A stretch of 9,219 nt of DNA, from positions 1-9,219 of the forward strand of contig JAHFPK010000097.1 of assembly GCA_023266715.1 (NCBI GenBank), given 5' to 3'. The stretch comes from Hyphomicrobiales bacterium. GTDB taxonomy: Bacteria; Pseudomonadota; Alphaproteobacteria; Rhizobiales; Aestuariivirgaceae. Positions 1 through 6,829 of this stretch are shown one piece after another. The notes beneath the pieces were generated by a model. That model saw nothing but the letters and a program-made list of their open reading frames with translations. It was not told where the DNA came from and made no database searches. Position 1 is the first letter of the stretch, and each line of letters starts with the position of its first letter. The translations under genes were made by a program, and so were the position numbers.

Positions 1-2208
1 CGGACCCAGCGGCAATTCAGGGTCAGCCTGTTTCTTCACCCTCGGCGGGCGGCGGAAACCCGCCACCGCCTTCCCGGTCAACCAGATGAAGGGGTTGTCC
101 CGGCCAATGATTTGCTTGCTCAACAGAAGCCCGCCATGGCGCTGGATGGCCTTGCGGATCGCAGCGGCCCGGCGCTTCGGATCATTCTCGCCATCCGCCT
201 CGAAGGTCATGCGTTCGAAGACCTCGCGCACCTTGTCGCCACGCACCACGCGAACGTCCTGTGGCAGTTTGAGAGAGGCAGGGGCGGCTTCGCCGAACTC
301 TTCGATGGCAACATGCAGCGAGCGAAGGAACGCCTGCGCCTGCGCCGGAAGCCGCAGCGTGGGATCAGCGGCGAACTCGATGCCTTCCATGGCACCTTCA
401 TTCGGTTCGAGCACCACGCAGGATGAAACCTCATCACCATGGCTGTCATTGCCGATCACTTCCTTCGCCAGCACGAAGCGGATGGTGGCACCATCCTCGC
501 CGTCCTTTTGCTTTGTGACCTTGGCCTCGCGCACCGCGCGTTTGTCCACATCGGAGATACCATCGAGCTTGAACAGCGTGATCACGTTTTCGAGATTGGC
601 AAAGATCGAGGTGTGGCCGCGCGGCTTGCCGCCTTCGGCATTCATGTGATGCACGAGCATGACGTGGCTCTTGGTCGCCTCGGCGATCTTGGCGCAGCGC
701 GCCAGAATTTTCCCCATATCGTCGCTGGCGTTTTCATTCGCGCCGGGCGTTGCCGCCGACAGCGTATCGATCACCGTCAATTCATGCGGCACCTTGAACG
801 TGCGCGACCAATGCAGAATTTCATCGATGAGCAAATCGGTGTGAATGTCATCGGCGTGGAGATCGATGGCCGTAGGCAGCAACACGAAAGGCAAATCCTT
901 GTCGAGGCCGAGACCGTTAAACTGGCGATAGGCGCGCAGGCGCTTCTTGATGCCCAGCCCGCCTTCGCCAGCCTGATACACCACGCCGCCCTGCAAGGTG
1001 CGCATGCCGAAGAAGGGGATGCCGCGCGCAATCGACAGCGCCATGTCGAGCGCGAAGAATGATTTGCCCGATTGCGATGCGCCAGCGAGAAGTGATCTCT
1101 CCCGGCGCGTGATCAGGTTCTTGATGAGCCATTCGTGCTCCGGCCCCTTCTCATCCAGCTTGGCCCACGGCAGCGCGCGGAACTTGGTGACGAAATCATC
1201 ATCGGGCGTCCACACCGGAGCCTTGGCGGCAAGCTCGGTCAATTCGCCATCGGTGTGCCCTTCAAGGAACCAATCAAACACGTCCTGCTTTTTGTGCGTC
1301 TCATAGAGTTGCAGAACCCTGATCGAATTGGCGGTGCCGTGAAGCTGCCGCGCCACAAGGCGCGCATGATCCTTGCCAGTGAACTTCGGCCTGCCGTCTG
1401 GATGAAACAGAAGTTGCTTGGTCTCTTTGTTGATCGATTGCGGATCATCATCCGGCAGGATCACCACGTCCGCGCCTGCAAAGAACGGCACGAGGCTGTC
1501 GGGGAATTTGCCAGCACCGCCCGCGTTGCATGTGCCGACGAAACCATAATCGAAAACTTTATCGACGCACTTCTCGCCTTCTGGAATGTAGATTGTCTTG
1601 CCAGCCTCGACCGCCGCGATGAGTTCTGGCAGTCGGTAGGGCACCTGCCGCAGGCCCTTCACCTTCCACGTCCACTTGCCGTCCTCATCCTTGGTGCGCT
1701 GGCGGTACGTCTTCACCGGGCCGTCATCATCGGTGCCTTCGAGGCGCACCACCTGAAACAGGAAGCCGCCGTCCTCATCCAGATAATCCCACGTCTTGCT
1801 GACCTTCATCTGGTCGAGGGGCATGTCGGGCTTTTTTTCTGCGGGTGGATTGGCAGAGACGGGAGCAGCGGCTCTTTCCGCTTTCGCGTTCGCCGGGCGC
1901 TGCTCCCCGTCTCCATCAGCGGGGCGCTTGCGCGCCTCACTGAAACCTTCGACTTCGAAACCGTTATCGACGAGCCAGCGTAGGGCGTCTTCGCCCTTAT
2001 TGCCAGTTTGTTTTTCGACGAGTTTGAGCACGCCGCCGCCGACCTTCTCTTCATTATCATACCATGTGCCAGCCGAGAGCTTCACGGACTTCGAGCCGTG
2101 CTTGCCCCAGCGCCAGTCATCCCTTGATGAGAGGCCCTTGTTTGGCTTCCCCCAAAAATGTTCCGCCACGTGTGGCATGATGGCGGTGTATGCCGATTGA
2201 TCGGTCAT
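1..2208 (-). CDS. TOPRIM primase / RecA-fold (RepA-like) helicase, C-terminus cut by window edge
   Basis: Probable phage or plasmid replication protein that primes DNA synthesis and unwinds the template. The frame is open for 736 codons from the ATG at 2208 to base 1 without a stop, so the end lies just outside. A TOPRIM domain covers about residues 200-300: the catalytic Glu is E210 in IPEGEKCVDK, and the acidic cluster is D253-D255 in ILPDDDP, followed by GKDHARLVARQL. An AAA_25/RepA-type ATPase follows: Walker A GASQSGKS at 376-383, Walker B-like LTVIDT with D481, and the LVHHMN motif with H520-H521. The last 130 residues look like a helical or winged-helix tail. The N-terminal 100 residues have no cysteines, so no CHC2-type zinc finger is present. 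The start overlaps the previous gene's stop as ATGA, indicating translational coupling. The function class is firm; primase activity itself is inferred. Confidence 0.9.
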   Translation of the reverse strand, partial: MTDQSAYTAIMPHVAEHFWGKPNKGLSSRDDWRWGKHGSKSVKLSAGTWYDNEEKVGGGVLKLVEKQTGNKGEDALRWLVDNGFEVEGFSEARKRPADGDGEQRPANAKAERAAAPVSANPPAEKKPDMPLDQMKVSKTWDYLDEDGGFLFQVVRLEGTDDDGPVKTYRQRTKDEDGKWTWKVKGLRQVPYRLPELIAAVEAGKTIYIPEGEKCVDKVFDYGFVGTCNAGGAGKFPDSLVPFFAGADVVILPDDDPQSINKETKQLLFHPDGRPKFTGKDHARLVARQLHGTANSIRVLQLYETHKKQDVFDWFLEGHTDGELTELAAKAPVWTPDDDFVTKFRALPWAKLDEKGPEHEWLIKNLITRRERSLLAGASQSGKSFFALDMALSIARGIPFFGMRTLQGGVVYQAGEGGLGIKKRLRAYRQFNGLGLDKDLPFVLLPTAIDLHADDIHTDLLIDEILHWSRTFKVPHELTVIDTLSAATPGANENASDDMGKILARCAKIAEATKSHVMLVHHMNAEGGKPRGHTSIFANLENVITLFKLDGISDVDKRAVREAKVTKQKDGEDGATIRFVLAKEVIGNDSHGDEVSSCVVLEPNEGAMEGIEFAADPTLRLPAQAQAFLRSLHVAIEEFGEAAPASLKLPQDVRVVRGDKVREVFERMTFEADGENDPKRRAAAIRKAIQRHGGLLLSKQIIGRDNPFIWLTGKAVAGFRRPPRVKKQADPELPLGP

Positions 2209-2435
2209 TCGTGTCTCTGTCCTCGCAGCACGGCATTCACTGCATTCAATTTCGGGGCGATGCGGTCGAGATACCGGGCCGTGGCCCGAAACACTTCCGC
2301 CTTGTGCAGACGATCAGGCAGCGGCGCTTCACGGAAGCCCGTGACCATCGCTGCCTGCTCGCATGCTTCGATGTGATCCGCCTCTTCGTTGCAGGCGAGG
2401 ATCATGTCGGAGAGTTTGATCGGCGCATCAGCCAT
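2205..2435 (-). CDS. small helical protein of unknown function
   Basis: Not recognised. It encodes 76 residues starting MADAPIKLSDM, mostly predicted helix and rich in Ala, Glu and Arg, with two cysteines (in ILACNEE and IEACEQ) and no membrane segment or signal peptide. I chose the ATG at 2435 because a GGGGG run lies about 9 bases upstream and the start overlaps the preceding stop by 8 bases (ATGGCTGA). A GTG at 2483 in the same frame would add 16 residues but would lie deep inside the upstream gene. Its own stop overlaps the primase-helicase start by 4 bases (ATGA). This placement suggests an accessory to replication, such as a loader or partner of the helicase, but nothing in the sequence proves that. 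Confidence 0.72.
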   Translation of the reverse strand: MADAPIKLSDMILACNEEADHIEACEQAAMVTGFREAPLPDRLHKAEVFRATARYLDRIAPKLNAVNAVLRGQRHE

Positions 2436-3129
2436 GCAAACCCCCGACATTGTAGGCAACGCGGTCGCCGGGCACTGGCTCACGATCAGAATTGACCATC
2501 ACTGGCTGGATGAAAATCTTGCGCTCGAAGGTGAAGCCCGGCCCGTGCTTCTGCCTGCGAATATGGCCGCGCCGCATGTGCGGGCGCATCGTGCGTCCGC
2601 TCGGCGCGCCGCTCTCATAATCATTCTCCGTGATGTCGCCGAGGGAAAGCGTGGTCACATAATCGGCCTTCGCCTTGCCGACGCCGAACTTGGCGAGAGA
2701 ATTGTGGACGGTATTCTTGACCACGTTCCGTGTGGCAAGCAGCACGATGAAGACAACATAAATCGCCGTGCAGTCCCGCAGCAGGCTGTTGAACTTTTCA
2801 TCCTCGTTGGCGGCGGCGGTTGTTTTCTCGGCATCACGCCATGTCCGTGGTCGGCCATTGTTGACGGTCAGCCACGTGGAGATGCAATCCAATATGACGC
2901 AATTTTTGCCCAGCCTGCGGTTGAAAATTTCGAGCGTGTCGGGGTGATCCTCGACCGGGGCAAAATGAAGTTTCAGGGTGCCGTCATCCGTCGGCACGGC
3001 CAGATCAAATTCGGGGTACGGCGGATCGGAGATGCGCATCTCGATCATGTCGGCATAGGTCGCCATTGCATCCCGCACGCCAACGGATTGCAGCGCTTCA
3101 TTGCTGACCTGAAAGAGGTGCCTTGTCAT
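2428..3129 (-). CDS. conserved-looking phage protein of unknown function with RPHMRRGHIRR motif
   Basis: This 233-residue protein has no assigned function. It starts with MTRHLFQVSNEAL. The middle has DPPYPEFDLAVP (about 35-46), a hydrophobic helix around 122-133 that is too short and isolated to be a convincing membrane segment, and a C-terminal basic/histidine stretch RPHMRRGHIRR at 172-182 followed by GPGFTFERKIFIQPVMVN. That motif recalls the C-termini of uncharacterised alphaproteobacterial phage and plasmid proteins as I remember them, which is family memory and not a search. The start at 3129 is set by an ATGA overlap with the stop of the 69-residue gene; the frame is open further upstream to 3408, but that part reads as low-quality sequence across a better gene. 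Nucleic-acid binding by the basic C-terminus is plausible but inferred. Confidence 0.78.
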   Translation of the reverse strand: MTRHLFQVSNEALQSVGVRDAMATYADMIEMRISDPPYPEFDLAVPTDDGTLKLHFAPVEDHPDTLEIFNRRLGKNCVILDCISTWLTVNNGRPRTWRDAEKTTAAANEDEKFNSLLRDCTAIYVVFIVLLATRNVVKNTVHNSLAKFGVGKAKADYVTTLSLGDITENDYESGAPSGRTMRPHMRRGHIRRQKHGPGFTFERKIFIQPVMVNSDREPVPGDRVAYNVGGLHG

Positions 3130-3335
3130 TGCATCCTGCGATATGCGTTGATGACGGCGCGCGCCATCTCCGGCGTGATTGCTTTGCCGCAGGCGATGCT
3201 CGCCCGCGTGGCGATGTAAGTCATTTCGGTTTTTGAAATCCGCTTGATGGTCTGCGTGATGGTGGTGGCAGGATTTGCCTTGGCAAATTTCTTGCTCACG
3301 AATTGGCCGCTCACGGCGCTCTTTGGCTGTTTCAT
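3126..3335 (-). CDS. 69-residue basic protein of unknown function
   Basis: The protein starts MKQPKSAVSGQFVSKKFAKANP and is strongly basic in its first half. It then has two short probable helices, ending in MARAVINAYRRMQ. The SGQFVSKKFAKANPATT segment resembles N-termini of many small mobile-element proteins, but I cannot name a family. The start is well supported: an AGGAG ribosome site lies 7 bases before the ATG, which directly abuts the TAA of the resolvase gene with no gap. The stop overlaps the next start as ATGA. The basic, cysteine-poor make-up (one Cys) and its place directly after a junction resolvase would fit a small DNA-binding accessory protein, but this is inference. Confidence 0.75.
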   Translation of the reverse strand: MKQPKSAVSGQFVSKKFAKANPATTITQTIKRISKTEMTYIATRASIACGKAITPEMARAVINAYRRMQ

Positions 3336-3872
3336 TTATTTCTCCTGAAACAACGGGGTTGCCTTCACGGCATGCCCGGCATGCCGCACTGACGCGGTGT
3401 AATCCCACAGCGCCGCCGCGTCGCCCGCGTTGTGGTCATCGATCTCATATCCGAGTTGGCGGCAGCGCACGCCCACGGCGCGCTTCGCCTCATTGCCGGG
3501 CAGGTTGCCCACGCCGATGAAGTGCTTGCGCACCTCGTTCACCGATGCCTCACGGATGCTTCTCACGCCCATGCGGTAGGCGATGCCTTCGGTGATTGCC
3601 GCGAGGCCGAAGAGAATGCGGGTCACCTTGACGGTGGTGTGGCCCCTGACATGGATGGTGGCGAGCGGCGCTTCATAGACGAGCACGTCCGGCGTCCGGT
3701 CGATCAGCTTTTGTGAAAGCCACTTGGTATAATTGCCGAAGATTTCAGGTGTGCCAGCGCCCTCGATGGCACACCGTTTCGATCCGCAGTTCGGCTTGCC
3801 GCCGTTTGCGCCTTCGGCCCAGCCGAAGCGCGATGCGAGATCGAGCGCAAGTATCCACTCGACATCACGCAT
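3336..3872 (-). CDS. RuvC-like crossover junction endodeoxyribonuclease (phage type)
   Basis: Probable Holliday junction resolvase that cuts branched DNA made during phage replication and recombination. From the ATG at 3872 it is 178 residues, normal for RuvC (about 170). It shows the RNase H-fold acidic set: D11 in WILALDLASRFGWA, E67 in VLVYEAP, and D145/D146 and D151 in DDHNAGDAAALW. The spacing matches D7, E66, D138 and D141 of E. coli RuvC closely. The EVRKHFIG segment (about 113-120) followed by NEAKRAV matches the usual region before the last aspartates. An ATG at 3884 would add four residues but has no ribosome site; the ATG at 3872 gives an N-terminus of family-like length and overlaps the stop of a short upstream reading frame. 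There is no ruvA or ruvB beside it, as is usual for phage versions. Confidence 0.87.
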   Translation of the reverse strand: MRDVEWILALDLASRFGWAEGANGGKPNCGSKRCAIEGAGTPEIFGNYTKWLSQKLIDRTPDVLVYEAPLATIHVRGHTTVKVTRILFGLAAITEGIAYRMGVRSIREASVNEVRKHFIGVGNLPGNEAKRAVGVRCRQLGYEIDDHNAGDAAALWDYTASVRHAGHAVKATPLFQEK

Positions 3873-3903
3873 GACGGCACTCATTCAAAAAATAATTCAT
3901 CAT
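3865..3903 (-). CDS. possible 12-residue leader peptide coupled to the resolvase
   Basis: A short frame encodes MMNYFLNECRHA and ends TGA. It has a good ribosome site (AGGGG, 4 bases before the first ATG, 7 before the second), whereas the resolvase start has none of its own. Its stop overlaps the resolvase ATG at 3872 by 8 bases (ATGCGTGA), the same overlap form seen at three other junctions here. It also fills most of the largest gap in the operon (3885-3933). It could serve only to deliver ribosomes to the resolvase start. With 12 codons, coding by chance cannot be excluded. Confidence 0.38.
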   Translation of the reverse strand: MMNYFLNECRHA

Positions 3904-3933
3904 TGGCCCCTTTTGCTCCGTGGTAACGGGCGA

Positions 3934-4263
3934 TCAGTTCACAAGGTCTGGCGTAACTCCGATTGCTTTCAGAAAGGCGCGCTTGTCCGCCTTCGATGCT
4001 TGACGCCAGTGGTGCAAGATATGCACCTGCCATCCGCTCATGATGCGCTTGCCGACTGGCGACATGACTTCGACTTGGGCAACGGCTTCGGCACTCTGCT
4101 CGCCGGGAACCGGGTCTGATGGTTTCGTCCGCTCCGGCTCACCGTGCGGCCTTCCAAGCATCGGACTTGGCTTCGCGGCTTCCGGCACGTCCGCAATCTC
4201 GGGCTTGTCGGCTGGCACAGCTTCGGCGGTTGCCGTCACTTTCAATCTTGGTTTCCTTGACAT
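3934..4263 (-). CDS. 109-residue protein of unknown function, disordered N-terminal half
   Basis: Not recognised. The first 65 residues are rich in Pro, Ala, Glu and Lys (MSRKPRLKVTATAEAVPADK, then many PxP and PExxK patterns) and are likely disordered. The C-terminal 45 residues look folded: SPVGKRIMSGWQVHILHHWR, then KADKRAFLKAIGVTPDLVN. The folded part could be a small helical DNA- or protein-binding unit. The start at 4263 has AAGGA 8 bases upstream, and the preceding gene's TAA directly adjoins this ribosome site, so the two are probably translated together. There are no cysteines, signal peptide or membrane segment. No function can be given. Confidence 0.72.
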   Translation of the reverse strand: MSRKPRLKVTATAEAVPADKPEIADVPEAAKPSPMLGRPHGEPERTKPSDPVPGEQSAEAVAQVEVMSPVGKRIMSGWQVHILHHWRQASKADKRAFLKAIGVTPDLVN

Positions 4264-4274
4264 GATCGTGATCC

Positions 4275-4502
4275 TTATGTGGCCTGCCGCACTTGCGCGG
4301 CACGGCTCTCATTTAACTCATCCAGCAATTGCCGCATATAGGCGGCACCTGTCTGGCCATAGGTCGGCTCGACGCCGCTGGCCACTTCGGCGAGGTATTG
4401 CGTTACCGTTTGGAACTCACGCTCGAATTTGGTGGGTTCGTCGGTGTAGCGCCGCATCCACTCATTGAGCGCCCGGCCCATCTCTTCCTGATCCATGTCC
4501 AT
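4275..4502 (-). CDS. 75-residue helical protein of unknown function
   Basis: Not recognised. It starts MDMDQEEMGRALNEWMRRYT, is acidic in its first third and predicted largely helical, ending in MRQLLDELNESRAAQVRQAT. It has no cysteine, membrane segment or known motif. The ATG at 4502 has AAAGG six bases upstream; a second in-frame ATG lies two codons on. It begins 9 bases after the stop of the upstream gene and ends 11 bases before the next, so it sits inside the same operon. Its small size, acidity and helix content are typical of phage early accessory proteins, which gives no specific role. Confidence 0.72.
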   Translation of the reverse strand: MDMDQEEMGRALNEWMRRYTDEPTKFEREFQTVTQYLAEVASGVEPTYGQTGAAYMRQLLDELNESRAAQVRQAT

Positions 4503-4511
4503 GATGACCTT

Positions 4512-4772
4512 TCAATCGTCTTCGGAGAGAACCAAATGGTTCGGAGTGATGGTGACCACGCCCATGACGCCAACGATGACCGGGATGCGGCCCTTGATGA
4601 CGCGGTGCCCATCGATGATGTGCGTCTCCAATTTGTTCACGAGAAGAATGTGATCGGCATGGAGACGCGCAAAGATTTGCTCGATTGTTTCGCAGCCCTC
4701 GACTTCACAGGGATACCAGACATTGCCGCCACCCTTGGTGGCGATGCTTGTGGTGAGGGCCACGATGATCAT
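4512..4772 (-). CDS. 86-residue beta-rich protein of unknown function
   Basis: Not recognised. It starts MIIVALTTSIATKGGGNVWY and alternates short hydrophobic strands with turns, ending in VIVGVMGVVTITPNHLVLSE. It has two cysteines close together (PCEVEGCE). The N-terminal hydrophobic run is short and not a credible signal peptide, because it is followed by a predicted soluble alpha/beta fold (IEQIFARLHADHILLVNKLE). The ATG shares one base with the TGA of the upstream gene (TGATG), and no separate ribosome site is visible, so it is most likely translated by re-initiation. A role cannot be assigned. Confidence 0.68.
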   Translation of the reverse strand: MIIVALTTSIATKGGGNVWYPCEVEGCETIEQIFARLHADHILLVNKLETHIIDGHRVIKGRIPVIVGVMGVVTITPNHLVLSEDD

Positions 4773-5167
4773 CAGTGGGTCCGTGACGCGAGTTCAACCA
4801 CGGTGCTGTCGCCCTTCGGCTTCGGCGGCGGGTTTTCTTTTTTGTCCGCGATCATCTCGGCCAAAATTTTGAACGTGTCGTCGAAGAGTTCCATCTGCGC
4901 GAGCAGATCGCCCTTGTGAACATATTCCATGAAACAGCGGAAGACTTCGGCGCGCTGCTGCGCTTCCATGCCATTCAACTTCAAGGTCCAGTTGAACGCC
5001 GTGCGGTTGAGGTTGTGAAGCTCCAATTGGTTCTTCATGAAACCGCCGAGCGATGATTGCTCTTCCGACGCGGCCTTCTTCCGCTTGGTGATGTCGGCGA
5101 GCAATCGCTTCATCGTTGTGCGGTTGATCGACTTCTCGACCGCATCGTCTTTTACCTTTTTAGCCAT
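4772..5167 (-). CDS. 131-residue helical protein, possibly GapR/DUF2312-like
   Basis: A lysine-rich N-terminus (MAKKVKDDAVEKSINRTTMK) leads into a probable coiled coil over about residues 15-50, then KNQLELHNLNRTAFNWTLKLNGM and a helical segment with EYVHKGDLLAQMELFDD (81-97). The order of a charged helix, a short linker with a few-residue turn and a second helix is reminiscent of the DNA-binding GapR/DUF2312 group found in alphaproteobacteria and their phages, but this is a weak resemblance by eye. The tail KKENPPPKPKGDSTV is likely disordered. The start has GGAG 6 bases upstream and overlaps the stop of the preceding gene by 8 bases (ATGGCTAA). It is the second gene of the operon. A DNA-binding role is a guess. 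Confidence 0.72.
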   Translation of the reverse strand: MAKKVKDDAVEKSINRTTMKRLLADITKRKKAASEEQSSLGGFMKNQLELHNLNRTAFNWTLKLNGMEAQQRAEVFRCFMEYVHKGDLLAQMELFDDTFKILAEMIADKKENPPPKPKGDSTVVELASRTH

Positions 5168-5552
5168 TGGCTACTCCATGGGGTTTTCGTGAGGCCCGGA
5201 CACGCTTGGCTCGCTTGGCAAGGGCCACTCTCTTTGCCTGCGGCTCGCCCTTCGTCCGCGCAATCAATTTGCGGTCGATGGGAAACTTTGCCAGCACTTT
5301 TGCGATGTGCCTGTCGGTAGGGCGGGGAATATCCTCCGGCCACGGCACGCCAACAGACCAGCCGAAGGCGAAACGGCAGACGCACAAATCATAAAGCGCC
5401 ACGGTGAACGCGCCGCCCTTTGTTTTCGTCTCGAAGAAACGGTCGGTGCCCATGATGCGGCGCTGGACTGTGCCCATTGAATAGCCCTTGCTGGCAGCGA
5501 AGGCGGTGCAGAGGCGGCGCAGGTTGTTGAGCAGGAGAGGTTCGTAAAGCAT
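5160..5552 (-). CDS. first gene of the left operon, probable small DNA-binding protein
   Basis: From the ATG at 5552 it is 130 residues. Residues 10-60 (LRRLCTAFAASKGYSMGTVQ, then a segment with IMGTDRFFETKTKGGAFTV) look like a degenerate helix-turn-helix that I associate with alphaproteobacterial phage proteins of the pattern x-MGDxxFF. WPEDIPRPT follows at 71-79, and the last 30 residues are very basic (KRVALAKRAKRVRASRKPHG). This suggests a DNA-binding regulator or accessory factor, by inference. A TTG nine bases upstream is in frame but lies in the proposed -10 box; the ATG has only a weak AGG 10 bases before it and may be read from a leaderless transcript. It heads the minus operon, facing the DUF932 gene, a common place for an autoregulating protein. 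Confidence 0.74.
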   Translation of the reverse strand: MLYEPLLLNNLRRLCTAFAASKGYSMGTVQRRIMGTDRFFETKTKGGAFTVALYDLCVCRFAFGWSVGVPWPEDIPRPTDRHIAKVLAKFPIDRKLIARTKGEPQAKRVALAKRAKRVRASRKPHGVANG

Positions 5553-5559
5553 GGCGGGC

Positions 5560-5589
5560 AACCTAGTCGGCGTCTGCCGATTTCGTCAA
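5560..5589 (-). promoter_or_regulatory. candidate promoter and operator of the left operon
   Basis: On the minus strand TTGACG (5589-5584) and TAGGTT (5565-5560) are 18 bases apart and resemble sigma-70-type -35 and -10 boxes. Between them lies a perfect inverted repeat, TCGGC-GTCT-GCCGA (5567-5580). Transcription would begin near 5553, essentially at the ATG at 5552, giving a leaderless or nearly leaderless message. The -35 match is good; the -10 is only partial. Confidence 0.45.
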
Positions 5590-5665
5590 GCCCAAATTGC
5601 GAACAAAATGATCCACTTAAAATAAGCGTGTAATTCGGGTGCCTTAGCTCGCATTTATTGGCGTA

Positions 5666-5694
5666 TTGCGTTTTCGGCGGGCACCGATTAAAAC
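5666..5694 (+). promoter_or_regulatory. weak candidate promoter of the DUF932 gene
   Basis: TTGCGT (5666-5671) and TAAAAC (5689-5694) are separated by 17 bases and lie about 46 bases before the ATG at 5741. Each matches consensus only partly. The divergent gene arrangement requires a rightward promoter somewhere in 5590-5730, and this is the best pair I see. The region is visibly more AT-rich than the flanking genes. Confidence 0.25.
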
Positions 5695-5740
5695 AGTTCC
5701 GCTTCGCAATCATGCGCAAGCGATACCACGGAGAACGAAA

Positions 5741-6823
5741 ATGAAAGTTGGTAAAACCCTCAACGATCTCGCTGCCGAGATCACCCGCCGCCAAGCATCG
5801 AAGAGGGACTTCATTGTCCCTACGCCGCAAGCGGTGATCACCCTCGACAAGGCCGAGAGCCACGTGTTGAGCTTCGGCGATAACAACATCACGATCAACG
5901 ATCTCGCCCATCAGCAGATTGCATCGCACGCCGAAATCCCCAAGCCGTACTACGACCGCATGCGCAAGGAAGCGCCCGAACTTCTCGCCAACAATGTCAA
6001 CACATGGTTCAACAAATATCCCTCGAACCGGATGGTGCGCACTCTTGACGGCAAGGCCCGCGCGTTTCTCTCTGACAAGTATCGTCCACTTGAGAACGAG
6101 GATTTGGCCGAGGCAGTTCTGCCCGTGCTGCTCGATCTCGATGTGACGATCATGTCGTGTGAGATCACCGAGCGCCGCCTTTACATCAAGGCAATCCACA
6201 ACAGCATCGCCAAGGATATTCCCACGGGCAAGATGATGGGCGATGGCACCCACACCATCTTCGATACGTGCTGCCCGGCGATCACGATTGGCAACAGCGA
6301 AGTGGGCCAAGGCTCACTGTCTGTGATGACTTCGATCTTCACGCGCGGCTGCACCAATCTCGCCACGTTTGGTGACAAGTCGATCCGCAAGAGCCACGTG
6401 GGCGGCAAGCACGAATTGGTCGAAGGCATGTTTGACATGCTCTCCGATGATACGCGCAAGCTCACCGACAAGGCCCTGTGGGCGCAAGTGCGTGACGTGG
6501 TTGTGGGCAGCTTCGATGAAGCGAAGTTCAAGGCGCTCGCCGGGCGCATCGCCGAGACCGCAGAGCAGCGGATCGAAGGCGATGTGGTGAAGGTCATTGA
6601 TCTCGCTTCGAAGCGGTTCACGCTCAACGAGGGCGAGAAGGGATCGATCCTCAAGCGCCTGATCGAAGGTGGTGACCTCATGCGGTACGGTCTCTTCAAT
6701 GCCGTGACGCGCACCGCCGAAGACATCGAAGACTATGACCGCGCCACCGAGTTCGAGCGCATCGGCGGGCAGATCATCGAACTTCCAAAGAACGAATGGC
6801 AGCAACTTGCAATGGCTGCCTAA
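5741..6823 (+). CDS. DUF932 family protein (phage/plasmid-like protein)
   Basis: The 360-residue product belongs by its pattern to the DUF932 / phage-plasmid-like TIGR03299 group, common in phages and conjugative elements and of unknown biochemical role. Visible landmarks are RAFLSDKYRPLEN at 107-119 (the family's typical 'S-x-x-Y-x-x-L-x-N' stretch), a mid-region NSEVGQGSLSVMTSIFTRGC at 175-194, and GLFNAVTRTAEDIEDYDRAT at 317-336, followed by FERIGGQII. The length is normal for the family. The start at 5741 has GGAGA about 7 bases upstream; a TTG at 5666 in the same frame would add 25 residues but overlaps the candidate promoter. It has its own promoter region and is followed by a terminator, so it may be expressed more strongly than the three genes after it. 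Placement beside recombination genes suggests a DNA-related job, by inference. Confidence 0.85.
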   Translation: MKVGKTLNDLAAEITRRQASKRDFIVPTPQAVITLDKAESHVLSFGDNNITINDLAHQQIASHAEIPKPYYDRMRKEAPELLANNVNTWFNKYPSNRMVRTLDGKARAFLSDKYRPLENEDLAEAVLPVLLDLDVTIMSCEITERRLYIKAIHNSIAKDIPTGKMMGDGTHTIFDTCCPAITIGNSEVGQGSLSVMTSIFTRGCTNLATFGDKSIRKSHVGGKHELVEGMFDMLSDDTRKLTDKALWAQVRDVVVGSFDEAKFKALAGRIAETAEQRIEGDVVKVIDLASKRFTLNEGEKGSILKRLIEGGDLMRYGLFNAVTRTAEDIEDYDRATEFERIGGQIIELPKNEWQQLAMAA

Positions 6824-6829
6824 CACAAC

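Noticed and set aside
439..1983. Long plus-strand open frames at 439-1062 and 1135-1983
   Set aside because: They are antisense to the primase-helicase, whose frame carries clear TOPRIM and Walker motifs throughout. The plus-strand products are His/Arg/Ala-rich with no recognisable domain.
2389..3219. Plus-strand open frame of 276 codons
   Set aside because: It lies opposite the coupled minus-strand genes at 2205-3335, which have ribosome sites and stop/start overlaps. It has no such signals.
3130..3408. N-terminal extension of the 233-residue gene up to 3408
   Set aside because: The extension is Arg/His-rich and overlaps the 69-residue gene and the end of the resolvase, both better supported; the ATGA overlap at 3126-3129 marks the real start.
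5264..6310. Minus-strand open frame of 348 codons spanning the divergent spacer
   Set aside because: It crosses the promoter region and is antisense to the DUF932 gene. It looks like a by-product of GC-rich codon use.
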